Shown in pieces: positions 10,573-20,630 of a stretch of 64,000 bases of DNA. Where the stretch lies: the NCBI RefSeq assembly GCF_003171515.1, contig NC_089392.1:1674001-1738000 (forward strand). The letters are read 5' to 3'. The notes under the pieces were generated by a model, which worked only from the letters and a program-made list of their open reading frames with translations, searched no databases and was not told the origin of the DNA. The translations under genes and the position numbers were made by a program. The stretch is from Pyrenophora tritici-repentis. Lineage: Eukaryota; Ascomycota; Dothideomycetes; Pleosporales; Pleosporaceae. How positions within the stretch are numbered: the first letter of the stretch is position 1; each line of letters starts with the position of its first letter.

Positions 10573-11623
10573 ATGTCGTCAACATTGGAATATTACCAGC
10601 GCACTCCGATGCGTCGCTCACAACGGCAAAAGTATTACGTTCGCGAATCACCCATCTCGTTCCTGGATGAATCGTACGATCGCGAGCAGCATGTTGTGCT
10701 AGGTGGAAAGGACCGGGCTTCTCGACGACAAAGGCCGCTTTACGATAACGCTCTCGAACGTTCAGCGCCCGAGATTGAATCCTATCCGCTAGTCGAATAT
10801 GGCTCTTTCATCCATCTCGTCATGACTCATTCGGTATGCGGAGTGCACAATCGAGCTTCTTAAAGTCATTTAGCTAATTGCAAATTAGTTTCGATTTTCT
10901 GTACTCGCCATAGTCGTGTGCTTCCTCGCCCAGACTCCCATCGGTCTTGCTACTCTCCTCCTATTCTTACTCGCAATCTCTTCGCTATACTTCTACATCA
11001 ATTCCGTGGAATCCACTTCGCGAAGATACACAAAAGCATATGGATCAGAAGCACTCTACCGGGGCAAATCGCCAGATTACCTTCTCAGGGGCTCTTCGTC
11101 AGAATACGAAGAAGACTCGGAGTATTCAGAGGACTCAGAGGACTCAGAGTATTCAGAGGACTCAGAGGACTCAGAGGACTCAGAGTATTCAGAGGACTCA
11201 GAGGACTCAGAGGGATACCCTGTCGATGTTGCAGACCCAAACCACGGCAACCCAGCTTGGCCCCGACGTACCTTCATCGAAGCCATCTCCGACACTGTTC
11301 CACGCATGGTTTTTGGATTTTTTGCATTCCTGTCGTCTGCTTTGTACTTTGAAGTTAATATTAAGCTGGGACATTTGCTTTTTCTACGATTCATCCGTAA
11401 TATATTGAATTTCAGGTGGATCGTGACATTCTATCGGGATTGGATCGTTGTCATCCTTGGAGTTATTTGGAGCTATGTTATGGGGCCTGTTGTAAGGGGT
11501 ATTGCAATCGGTATCTTTGGGGGTTCGACGAGGTCGCTGCATGGACAAGACGCAAGCCATACGTCGGGAAACGAGGTGTCAGACACGACGCCGATCGGGA
11601 TTTCCTTCTGGCATCGTCTCTAG
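10573..11623 (+). CDS. Hypothetical multi-pass membrane protein with acidic Ser-Glu-Asp repeat
   Basis: Two exons, 10573-10833 and 10889-11623, joined by a 55-nt intron (GTATGC...TTAG), give about 331 residues. Both halves share phase and the exon 2 frame stays open through the joint. Residues 1-87 are basic and polar, with no signal peptide. Two hydrophobic segments follow (about 88-132). Next comes an acidic repeat (about 158-195) of SEDSEYSED type, then two or three further hydrophobic helices (about 220-300) and a short polar tail. I do not recognise the family. The repeat is an 11-copy, 9-bp minisatellite in the DNA, so its length may vary between strains. Confidence 0.55.
11114..11212 (+). 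repeat. 9-bp coding minisatellite, 11 units
   Basis: Eleven tandem 9-bp units of two types, GACTCAGAG (or GACTCGGAG) and TATTCAGAG, are arranged as a higher-order pattern. In the coding frame they give DSE and YSE triplets. The 9-bp period keeps the frame, and the array is also open in other frames, which produces several overlapping spurious ORFs. Confidence 0.9.
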
Positions 11624-12031
11624 TCCTCAGTGCAAAGGACACGATCGTGGCAACTTGACGGCATTTTATCGAGAATCTCAAGGCTCGGTCTGTGGGGGTA
11701 AATGTGAAGTGCGGAAGTAGGGGACGCTTACAGTAGTGTGGTATTCAGTGTTTGCTAGTCTTTCAATTGAAATGTTATTGACGTGACCGGTCCCATCAAG
11801 TCTATATCAGCGATCTAGATTCAGTTCTAGAGGCTCAACTTCCCATTCAGCGCACAATTGATGAATTTATATTTATCACATCATGCTCATCAAGTGTTGC
11901 TGTTTCCAGCTTCACAATCTGGCAAATGTAGATCACGCAGCACACAGCTAAAGCATACAAGAGGACTTTGAAACTCCACAAGTTCCCGATAAAGATCTTA
12001 TACACATCTTTTCAGCACAAAGCTCTCCACA
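11624..12031. other. Intergenic, upstream of LPMO-like gene
   Basis: This 408-bp stretch holds the 3' UTR of the membrane protein and the promoter of the secreted protein at 12032. It is AT-richer than its neighbours. No gene is seen. Confidence 0.5.
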
Positions 12032-12981
12032 ATGAAGCCCACTATTACCATTGTTCTCGCATCCCTCCTCACAATCACCTCTGCCCACTCGTGGCTCCAC
12101 TGTACCTCATTCAACAACACCGACCTTATCAAATGGATGGAGGGCAACGCCACAGAATCCAACGGTAAGATGATCTTAGACCCCATGTAAGCATCCTCCT
12201 TCCCATCTCCATGCCCATCCTCCCCCCTCCTCCTCCATCTCACCGGTGCCACTAACCCACCCAGCTTCCCCGAATGGGCCCACCTCTGCAGCGGCTTCTC
12301 TCGCTACAAAGCCAACCCAGGAAACTGGATCAACGAATCCAGCGCCTACGCCTGGTCGCCCAGCATCCACAACTCCACACACGCCTGCCACCCCGACCAG
12401 CGCGCCCCAATACAGCTCCTGAAATTCAATGAAACCGGGCATTCAGACCACTATAACCCCGCGCCGATGGCCACGGCACGCGCTGGTGGCAGTATAAAGC
12501 TGATGTTCGGCGGAAATGGGCATTCAAGGGGTGATTTTGGGGGCGTGCAGAAGAGCGGACCGGGAATGGTGCGTGTGTATTGGAAGGGGGGTGTAGAGAG
12601 GGAGATTGTGAGAGTGAGAGAGGTATGTATCTCTGCTTGGTCATGGCAAACATACCAGAGGAATATTAAGGGCTAATTTAATGCATAGTTGACCAAGAAG
12701 AACTTGCTGCAGGAGAACGGGTTTGCGGAAGAGAGTTATGTGTGGCCGCCGGACAAGAATGTTACCAAGGCGCCGGCGATGAAGGACAAGGGTAATTGGC
12801 AGACGGTCTGGTTGTAAGCCTACCTGCTCTTTAAGTGGTTGCGGGAGAGATCATGTGCTGACGTGATGATGCTAGGCCCAAGGGCATGGAGCCTGGTCGC
12901 CATATGATGGTCTGGGTGTGGTCCATTCAGGGGGATCAACCGAGTTGGACGACATGCTTTGATGTCATGATTGAGGAGTAA
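12032..12981 (+). CDS. Secreted protein, LPMO-like candidate with N-terminal His
   Basis: Four exons (12032-12186, 12265-12622, 12689-12813, 12876-12981) give 247 residues; all three introns have GT-AG ends and the phases fit. The protein starts with a clear signal peptide ending in TSA. Cleavage there would leave His as residue 1 (HSWLHC), the arrangement needed for the copper histidine brace of lytic polysaccharide monooxygenases. Other features that fit are a second conserved-looking His (GNGHSRGD), a late HMMVWVW strand and several Cys for disulphides. I cannot assign an AA family. It could instead be a catalytically inactive copper-binding relative. Probably extracellular, possibly acting on plant or fungal cell-wall polymer. 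Confidence 0.6.
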
Positions 12982-13516
12982 GCGGTGAGGACCCCAGATC
13001 GTAGATAGAACTAAATTGTATATGGTGTTAACGTATCGGAGTACAAAGAGTATGCATACCGCTGAGCCAAGGTGCCAATACAATACGACTTGGCTGCGAC
13101 TGCTAAACCATGTCTCATTTTGGGTGAAGGGCAAAATTCTTTCCGTGCTGGTTGGCAGCCTTGAAGATCTATTGCGCATTGCTACAGAAGTGGTGGAGCA
13201 ACCAGGGAAGGCAACCACAGAACGCCCAGACGTCATAGGGGATGAGGTGATGATAAATCCAGTCAGAAAACAAATGTGTCCAAGTATCAGAGAAATACAA
13301 TTGTTCATACTGGATGGAGCACGCTCCCAAGGTCTCCTGCAATGTGTAAGCCCGATGGTGTGTACCCATGTACCTTGGCCTGTAGACGGAGAAGCTGATG
13401 AATGATCGACATTGGAACAAGTCTACTCGGTATTTGTAACTCGGACAAATAGAAGATACGGAGCACCGCCCATGAAGACCAGAAGAGACTGGGCTGATAT
13501 CGGGGGTTGACGCCTA
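12982..13516. other. Intergenic up to the Fot1/pogo element
   Basis: The 3' flank of the LPMO-like gene. It ends with the TA target dinucleotide (13515-13516) next to the transposon. No gene is supported. Confidence 0.5.
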
Positions 13517-13567
13517 ACGTGTCCGTGCGCGTGATGCGCGGATTCGCGTGATGCGCGGGGAACACCA
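13517..13567 (+). repeat. Left terminal inverted repeat of Fot1/pogo element
   Basis: 51 bp, identical to the reverse complement of 15572-15622. Each TIR contains a direct repeat of CGCGTGATGCGCGG (13528-13541 and 13545-13558) separated by ATT. This is likely the double binding site of the transposase's helix-turn-helix domain (inference). Confidence 0.95.
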
Positions 13568-13614
13568 AAACACGTCAAACCCCTTCACCTTCAACACACG
13601 TTAACTCCACCAAT

Positions 13615-15470
13615 ATGGACCCAATTCAAGCTGCGATTGAAGATATTGAAAATCTAGAGCCAGGAGAACAGTTCTCGTATACTAAAATTGCTGCTAAGCA
13701 TGGTGTTGTGAGATCTACGTTGACCCGAAGGCACCAGGGCCAGACAAGCTCAGAAAGAGACAAGAACTTCAACCAGCAGAAACTCAACCCACAACAAGAG
13801 CTAGAGCTTGTGAGATATATCGAAAAGCTCACAAAGCGAGGCATTCCTCCTACACGAGAGATGATCAGGAATTTCTCATCAGAAGTAGCCCATCAGCAGC
13901 TCAGCGAGAGCTGGGTTACTCGCTTCATCAACCGACACGAGATCCATCTCATCTCAAAGTGGACCAGCGCCATGGATCGTACGCGCCACCTGGCTGATTC
14001 TGAGTCAAAGTATAGACTCTACTTCGAGCTGCTGCATCGAAAGATCACCGAATATCACCTAGAGGCTCGAGATATATACAATATGGATGAGAAGGGCTTC
14101 TTAATTGGCTTGATAGGCAGAAGTAAGAGGATATTCAGCAGGCGTCAATGGGAGAAGAAGGAGGTTCGAGCATCTCTCCAGGATGGATCACGCGAGTTTC
14201 TGACAGTCCTGGCCTGCTGCTGCGCTGATGGGAGCTCGCTGCCTCCAGCCCTTATCTACGCAGCTAAAAATGGAGCTATACGATCGAGTTGGGTAGAAGA
14301 TATCAAGGCAGGAGAACATGAGGTCTTTGTCTCATCATCTCCAACAGGCTGGTCAAATGATAACGTAGGCCTAGCTTGGCTGGAGCAGGTGTTTGATCGC
14401 TCTACAAAGCAACGATCAGGTAGATGGAGATTGCTCATCCTTGATGGCCATGGATCTCACCTCACGATGGAGTTTATTAAGTACTGCGATCGCCATAGGA
14501 TCCTCCTCATGATCCTTCCTCCCCATTCGACCCATACGCTCCAGCCGCTAGATGTAGTGCTGTTCAAGCCACTCTCTCAAGCCTACTCTAACGAGCTCAC
14601 TAACCATCTCCATAAGGCTCAAGGCCTTATTCCAATCAAGAAAGGGGACTTCTTCCGCTCTTCTGGAGCGCCTGGATATCCTCCTTCACAGAGAGCCTCA
14701 TATTGAAGGCCTTCGAAGCCACTGGGATCTGGCCGATGGATGCCAACGTTATCCTTCGTAGATTTGCTAGCACGCCAGAAGCTGAGAGAAGCTCATCGTC
14801 AGGGCTCTCTGATCATGACTGGAGAAAGCTCGATCGGCTAGTACGAGCTGCTGTTAATGATAGCCATCAGTATGAGGCAAGAAAGCTGCGCTCAAGCGTT
14901 CACCATCTCTCTGTGCAGTATGAGCTTTTAAAGCATGAGAACGAGGGCTTAAAGGAGGCTCTTCAACATAAAAAGAAGCACAGGAAGAAGGGCAAAGCTC
15001 TTGACCTTCAACAGCGCCAGGAGTATCACGGTGGCTCTGTCTTCTGGTCTCCTCGCAAGCTGCGTGAGGCTCGAGCTAGAGAAGCAGTACGGGAGCGAGA
15101 TGAGACGGAGGAGAAACTCCAAAAAGCACGGTCCAAGAAGCAGCGCGAGGAGGCTCGACTGCAGCGTCAAGATGAGCTCGAGGAGAGGCGTGTGGAGAGG
15201 CAGAGACTCAAGGAGATGAGGGAGCTTGAGCGAGCTGAGAAAGCAGCTGAACGCGCGCGCCAGAAGGAGGAGAGAGACGCTGCTAAAGCTATACAACTAC
15301 CCCAAAAGGGAAAGAGGAGAGCTTCAGCAGCTACCTCATCGAACAACAAGCGTCAAAAACGCGTTGAGGCTGCTCGCGCTGGTGCTCAAGTTCAAGAAGA
15401 GCCTCCAGCTCCTCCATCAAAGCTCACATCACGTGGCCGCAACGTCAACCTCCCATCAAAATATAGATAG
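13615..15470 (+). pseudogene. Fot1/pogo transposase (DDE_1), frameshifted
   Basis: The first open frame (13615-14706) encodes an N-terminal Psq-like helix-turn-helix (about residues 1-45), a CENP-B-type DNA-binding domain (about 55-115) and the DDE_1 catalytic core. Catalytic Asp are visible at D158 (NMDEKGF), D277 (LLILDGHGSH) and D313 (LQPLDVVLFKP), giving the D-35-D spacing of the group. At about 14660 the frame is lost. Downstream, the frame one base back reads on in family style (KAFEATGIWPMDANVILRRF at 14706) to a basic coiled-coil tail ending at 15470. A one-base deletion (or two-base insertion) explains this. As it stands the product stops at residue 363, just after the core, so this copy is probably inactive. 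Confidence 0.92.
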
Positions 15471-15571
15471 TACAAGTTGATCGCAAGCATCTAATTACTC
15501 CCCCTCTATAAATTCGTATAATAACAGCTTATATACGTGGCTTAATAGCTTCATTTTTGAAGTAGTGGATA

Positions 15572-15622
15572 TGGTGTTCCCCGCGCATCACGCGAATCCG
15601 CGCATCACGCGCACGGACACGT
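15572..15622 (-). repeat. Right terminal inverted repeat of Fot1/pogo element
   Basis: Inverted copy of 13517-13567 with no mismatch, followed by the TA target duplication at 15623-15624. Confidence 0.95.
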
Positions 15623-15706
15623 TACTGGTCTGTGCGGTACTATAAGCAGCAGTGCACAGCCTGAAAAAGCAGCACTTCATGACGCAGTAATCCAAATGCG
15701 ACGTAC

Positions 15707-16774
15707 ATGTCTCCTATAAAAACAAGGAGTTCAATTGCAAAGACTCCGCCCAAGCTGCAGCTTTTCCCCCGGCCACATAAAAACGCCACAATGGACCCTC
15801 TCATTGCAGAACTGGTGGACGCGGAGGCACACAAGACGCATACACGGCCGAGCACCCCTCCATCGGCCGAAACCCCGCCACCAAGCCGCCTCTGGGCCAT
15901 CAGTGACATCCACCTCTCCTTCAAGGGCAACCGCGATGCCCTCGAGAAGCTCCTTCCGCATCCGCACGACGATCTGATTCTCTGCGGAGATGTAGGCGAG
16001 AGCGCCGAACATTGTCGCATTGCCTTTACAAAGGTCAAAGAGTGCTTCAGAGACGTGTTTTGGGTGCCGGGCAACCATGAGCTATATACTCTGCCGTCGG
16101 AGAAAGAGCATGGCGCAAGAGGCGAGGCCAAATACATGGAGTGCGTTGCGATAGCGCGGGAATTCGGCATCCTCACGCCTGAAGACGACTTTACCGTTTG
16201 GGAAGGTGAAGGAGGCCCATGTCTGATTGCGCCCATCTTCACGCTGTATGACTACAGCTTCCGGCCCGATGACGTGAAGCTTGAAGATGCGCTTGCGTGG
16301 GCGAGGGAAAAGGATATAGAAGCGACCGACGAGCATCTGCTGCACCCCGACCCTTACCCGTCGCGTATCGAATGGTGCCATGCGCTTGTGGAGAAGACGG
16401 AGAAGAAGCTCGCAGAAGCAGTCGCAGCGCATCCAGACATGCCGCTGATCATAATCGCGCATTGGCCGCTACGAGAGGATCTCGTGACTTTGACAAACAT
16501 CCCACGCTTCTCGCTATGGTGCGGCACAAAGAAGACGGCAGATTGGCATAACAAGTTCAACGCAAAGGTTGTTGTTACCGGTCACCTGCATATTAGGAGG
16601 ACAGATTGGATAGACAATACCCGCTTCGAAGAGGTGAGTCTGGGATACCCGAGGCAGTGGAACCACTGTCTGGAGAAGGGTCTCGACATCAATGACTTGC
16701 TTCGTGAGATACTGCCGGGTGCGGAGATACCGCCCGCAGGTCAGCGGAGCACCGTGTGGAGGATGTACGGATGA
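15707..16774 (+). CDS. Calcineurin-like metallophosphoesterase
   Basis: A single exon of 355 residues. Dimetal phosphoesterase motifs are present in order: D67-I-H69 (AISDIHL), G-D95 (LILCGDVGE), GNHE (122-125), a His in IIAHWPL (about 247) and GHLH (about 292). Hydrolysis of a phosphate mono- or diester with two metal ions is expected; the substrate is unknown. The start may be the ATG at 15707 or the one at 15791 (MDPL), since residues 1-28 are basic and poorly defined. The wording of the core (VPGNHELYT, IAPIFTLYDYSF) is close to actinobacterial single-domain phosphoesterases as I know them, and there is no intron. Both hint at transfer from bacteria (inference). The Fot1/pogo element ends 84 bp upstream. 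Confidence 0.85.
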   Translation: MSPIKTRSSIAKTPPKLQLFPRPHKNATMDPLIAELVDAEAHKTHTRPSTPPSAETPPPSRLWAISDIHLSFKGNRDALEKLLPHPHDDLILCGDVGESAEHCRIAFTKVKECFRDVFWVPGNHELYTLPSEKEHGARGEAKYMECVAIAREFGILTPEDDFTVWEGEGGPCLIAPIFTLYDYSFRPDDVKLEDALAWAREKDIEATDEHLLHPDPYPSRIEWCHALVEKTEKKLAEAVAAHPDMPLIIIAHWPLREDLVTLTNIPRFSLWCGTKKTADWHNKFNAKVVVTGHLHIRRTDWIDNTRFEEVSLGYPRQWNHCLEKGLDINDLLREILPGAEIPPAGQRSTVWRMYG

Positions 16775-17601
16775 AGCAAATCCAGTGGCATTTGCAACAC
16801 CATCACGAGGCTGTACCATGCCAAGGTGTAGTGTGCGCGTTCGCTCCATGAGTTAGAGTCGTGCTGCATCGTTTGAATGTTGTAAGCCTGTACCATGCCA
16901 ATGCTACCCCACGTTCGCCATGCCTGAAATGTACCCATCTTTGCTCTTGGTCAACCTTTGTGACTTTTTTTAGGTACGTATTTCGAATTTCCCGACGTCC
17001 CTCCAATCACGTTTATCCAGCGATTCTGCCCTTTTCTCACCCTGCTTCCGCGAGGCTCCGGTCAATTCAATCCACCGCATGTCTATAGCAGTACACGTAG
17101 ACTAGCTTCGGGCTACTATCCATTTTCTCATCCATAATACCTAGACCACCAAATCACGCTACCCTGTTAAATCTGACGATCGCCCTCATGCCTTCTCTCC
17201 AAGAGGAAAATGGACCGCAAAAGCTGCCATAACCGAATCGCCACGGTAACGCCGTAGTCGTGCTACATAGTTAATCACGTAGTACGCAAAAACGGCGAAT
17301 TGTCATTGGTGCATTAGGGCATAAGCGCTGCGACGAATGGGTTGCTCTTCGTACTGCTTGTTTGTGTGAGTTCGTTCAGTCGTAATCGCAGACTACCCGT
17401 ATGGGAGAAAGCATCGCCTGGGCGTCATATTTTAGCAAAACGTGATAGAATCTCTGGAGACAGAAACGGTGAGGATACGGGTATAATTAGCAAGAGCTTG
17501 GAGACCATGTGGAAGAAGGACTGCCGATAAGGCGGATATAAGAGAGAAGGGTAAATCCTGCACAAGACCATTTCATTCCATTCAACCACCTTCCTTGGAC
17601 A
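16775..17601. other. Intergenic, promoter side of NPP1 gene
   Basis: No gene seen. The 14-bp word CTGTACCATGCCAA occurs twice in direct orientation, at about 16811 and 16888. The last 100 bp are the likely promoter of the NPP1 gene. Confidence 0.5.
17535..17543 (+). promoter_or_regulatory. TATA-like box of NPP1 gene
   Basis: GATATAAGA lies about 60 bp upstream of the NPP1 start codon and is followed by a pyrimidine-rich stretch with CATT motifs. Its position and wording fit a core promoter; this is inference from sequence alone. Confidence 0.35.
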
Positions 17602-18395
17602 ATGAGATCAGTAAACATGTTCAACTTACGGACCCTTTCCATCCAGCTCCTCGCAGCTGCGAGCATCGTCCTGGCCTCGCCACTCGCTCTGAACACCCGC
17701 ACCCTCGTCAATCACGATGCTGTGGTTGGCTTCCCGGAAGCCGTGCCCGGTACCCTTAGTGGAAAGCTCATGCTCAGGCACAAGCCCTACCTGAAGGTTT
17801 TCAACGGCTGTGTGCCCTTTCCCGCCGTCGATGCCGCAGGTAACACTGGGTAAGCGTCAACCCCGCGTACCATTTACAGCACAAAGAAAAGGACTAACAT
17901 ATGAAAAACAGCGGTGGACTAAGTCCAACTGGCGGCAGCAACGACGGCTGTTCTTCAAGCCCTGGCCAAGTCTACGCCCGCGCCGGTGAATACAATGGAG
18001 CCTGGGCCATCATGTACAGCTGGTACATGCCCAAAGACTCGCCTGCTACAAGTCTTGGCCACCGTCACGACTGGGAAGGTATTGTCGTCTGGCTATCCTC
18101 TTACACGGAAACTGCCACTGTGCGCGGTGTTGCCATTTCCGCCCATGGAGGTTATTCCAAGCACCCGCAGCCGGCGCTTCAGAATGGACACCCCACGATC
18201 GGCTATTACTCCTACTATCCACTGAACCACCAGCTTATTTCTACCGAAGAGGTGGGTACTTGGCAGCCGCTGATTGCCTGGGGGAACCTGACTCCGGCGG
18301 CGCGCAAGGCGCTTCAAGATACGGATTTTGGGGCTGCGGAGCCCCCTTTCAAAGATGGCAGGTTTGAAAATCATTTGGCCCAGGCTTTCATCTAG
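17602..18395 (+). CDS. Necrosis-inducing NPP1 / NEP1-like protein (NLP), type 1
   Basis: Two exons, 17602-17849 and 17912-18395, with a 62-nt GT-AG intron, give about 243 residues, the normal NLP length. A signal peptide ends at about residue 25 (VLASP). The hallmark heptapeptide GHRHDWE is intact at about residues 132-138. The pair of Cys in the N-terminal half (NGCVPFP and SNDGC) marks the one-disulphide type 1 group. NLPs are secreted proteins that bind plant sphingolipids and may cause leakage and necrosis in dicots; many members are non-toxic. The gene looks complete with no break. Its role in this fungus (virulence or other) cannot be told from sequence. Confidence 0.95.
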
Positions 18396-18747
18396 ACAAT
18401 ACTCAAGGACAATGCTGTGGTGGAGCAAACAGGGATGAACACACCCGAATGGCGCTCAGACAGGGGAAACCATAGGGATCGCGACGGATCCTATCGAACA
18501 TCACTCTGACAACTACATACACACACAACAAAAACCTAATCTCTAATACTGCATCGAGCACACGTTCCCGTGGGAAAATCCTCCACTACAATGCATGTAA
18601 TTGAAATAGTCAATCACGACTTCGGTCAAGCACTCCAGCATGGAGCCGAAATGTGTTGCGGATATAGTGATGATTTGGAGGACTTTTGCTCATATGATTA
18701 TGCAGTCCTAGTACTATGAACTCACTCCGTACATTCGATACACCATG
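18396..18747. other. Convergent 3' ends
   Basis: 352 bp between the NPP1 gene and the convergent coiled-coil gene; 3' UTRs only, no ORF of note. Confidence 0.5.
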
Positions 18748-19887
18748 CTAGCCCGAGTAGCCTGGCGGTGGGCCGGCTGGCGGTGCATACTCGGGTGGGG
18801 GAGCTTCACCACCTAATCCCGTACCTGCCATGCCTGAGGCGCCCAAGATGCTTCTGAAAGCGGACTCACGCGCCCACTGTAACACCTGCCTGGCACTTTG
18901 CAGCTTGCTCTGTGCCTCGGCCACCTCCCTCTGGAGAGTCTTCTCTTGCTGTTCCCTCTGCCTGATGATATCACCCAACCTGTTGCCAGCGCCGTCGACC
19001 TGGCCAATAGACCTCTTGATCTCGTCGTGCATCTGCATATCTGTGAAGATATTATCAAAGACGACGTCGCTCCAGATGCTACCCATTGCGATATTCATCT
19101 GCCCCAGTCCGGGGATTTCGGGCGCAACTTGTTTGATCTGAGTTTGCAGCATGCGTACTTGCTGGATAGAACTCTCGGCGCGCTCCAAAAAGTTGCGCTT
19201 CTGCATGCTCGCCATTCCGCCCGCACCAAACATGTCGTATTGGCTCATACCGTATGCATTTTCGAGAGAGTCACGGGCCGCAGAGAGCTTAACTGCTGTT
19301 TGGCCGAGCAGGAATAGAATATGTCGTTCGCGCTCGAGACGCTGCGTCATGGTTTGGACGTGCGAGTGCGCAGCGGTACAGGCGTCTTCTTTGCGATCCT
19401 CGTCGGGGAATTCGGGCGTACGACCAGCAAAGATGGAGTTGTAGAGGGCGTCGAGCTCGGCTTGGAGGCTACTGTGACGTTGGGCTTCGGCCGCCATTTC
19501 CTTTTTGCGCGCCTCTGCTTCGTCGAATAATTGTTTGGCGTAGGCCAGCTCGTCCTCGGCGCTCTTCTGTGCTTGGATCGCGTCGAAGTATTCCTTTTCT
19601 TCTTTTGCCGCCTTTTCCGCAAATCTCTCCTTCTTCCCGCTCGCCTTGTGTGCAAAACGTCGGAAGTGCGAGTCGCGGTACTTCTGGTGGTCTTTGAGTT
19701 CGCTGGCCGTCTTCTTTTTCAAATCCTTGACGCGCTCGTTGATGTTGGCGATTTGCGATTCTAGGTCGGCCATGTAGGCATTCTGCTGTTTAAGCTGCGA
19801 GGGCGCCGAGTCGGTTTCTTCGAGGCCGCGGAGCAGTTGTTCGTTCTGGTGTGCTGCCTGTTGAATCTTGGCTTGGATAGACGACAT
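18748..19887 (-). CDS. Hypothetical coiled-coil protein, proline-rich tail
   Basis: A single exon of 379 residues. About 80% is alpha-helical with heptad-like spacing (residues 1-160 and 200-340), rich in E/K/Q/A. The C-terminus is a Gly/Pro tail (EAPPPEYAPPAGPPPGY). There is no signal peptide and no membrane segment. The pattern suggests a cytosolic scaffold or membrane-trafficking accessory; PPxY-like sequences in the tail could bind WW domains (inference). I do not recognise the family. Codon and amino-acid composition support a real gene and the ATG at 19887 is the first in frame. Confidence 0.75.
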   Translation of the reverse strand: MSSIQAKIQQAAHQNEQLLRGLEETDSAPSQLKQQNAYMADLESQIANINERVKDLKKKTASELKDHQKYRDSHFRRFAHKASGKKERFAEKAAKEEKEYFDAIQAQKSAEDELAYAKQLFDEAEARKKEMAAEAQRHSSLQAELDALYNSIFAGRTPEFPDEDRKEDACTAAHSHVQTMTQRLERERHILFLLGQTAVKLSAARDSLENAYGMSQYDMFGAGGMASMQKRNFLERAESSIQQVRMLQTQIKQVAPEIPGLGQMNIAMGSIWSDVVFDNIFTDMQMHDEIKRSIGQVDGAGNRLGDIIRQREQQEKTLQREVAEAQSKLQSARQVLQWARESAFRSILGASGMAGTGLGGEAPPPEYAPPAGPPPGYSG

Positions 19888-20630
19888 GATGACTATGCGG
19901 TGAGTACTTTGCTACTATGCTGTTGTAAAGCAATACAGGTATATGGGGGTTTGAGCGGGGTCATGGACTGCAAGATATAAGGCAGTACTTAGGCAGGCAC
20001 AGCCTACCTTGTGCCCACCCTACACTCGGAACTATGTGATCATACTTGCTTGGCAGTCGGCTTAACGGCACTCCTGTATACAATCATGGCGTAGGATACT
20101 GGTGGCCTGACGTGCGAATTACCATGTTCCGCCTATAGGTGGTGTCTCATCGATATTGAGCGGATGAGATCTGAATTCTGAGCGTCATGCCAAGCATGGC
20201 TGAGCTACGGTCGAATGTGGTTTAGTCGTGGCACAGTCGGCTGAGCCACCTAGCTAAACAGCCGAACAGCTGAGTGGCAACGGCTATCCTAACCATCAGT
20301 CGAATGGCGAATACCAGAGTGAAGGAAGGAAAGAAGGATACCCAAAGGCGGAAGCTGGCGGAGCACCATGAACTCTAATACTTGAAACACTTCTCGGGCA
20401 CGCTAAACCGCGTCGCTAACTTACTATGGTACAAAAAGCACCAAAGGCAAGCGGAATTGGCGTAGCTTCAGACGGAATAAAGTGCCCAAAGGCGCCGTAT
20501 TGGCTACTCAACGCCCCACTTTGTGAGACATATTGTCACAACATCGGCTACAACAACAATTGAAAGCTTGACGTTTCCCCTGCTTTTGAACACACACCGC
20601 CCGATTTCGCCCTCATACCGCATTGACAGC
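19888..20630. other. Intergenic, divergent promoters
   Basis: 743 bp between divergent genes, containing several short CAGCTGAG/GGCTGAGC words around 20200-20290. No gene is supported. Confidence 0.5.

Larger units (their letters stand above)
13517..15622 (+). mobile_element. Fot1/pogo-type DNA transposon, 2106 bp
   Basis: A complete Tc1/mariner-superfamily element of the fungal Fot1/pogo group. It has identical 51-bp terminal inverted repeats (13517-13567 and 15572-15622) and is flanked by the TA dinucleotides at 13515-13516 and 15623-15624, as expected for TA-specific insertion. It carries one transposase gene, which has a frameshift. It sits between the LPMO-like gene and the phosphoesterase gene, about 84 bp upstream of the latter's first ATG, so it may have moved that gene's original promoter away. 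Identical TIRs point to a recent insertion, probably mobilised by an intact copy elsewhere. Confidence 0.95.
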
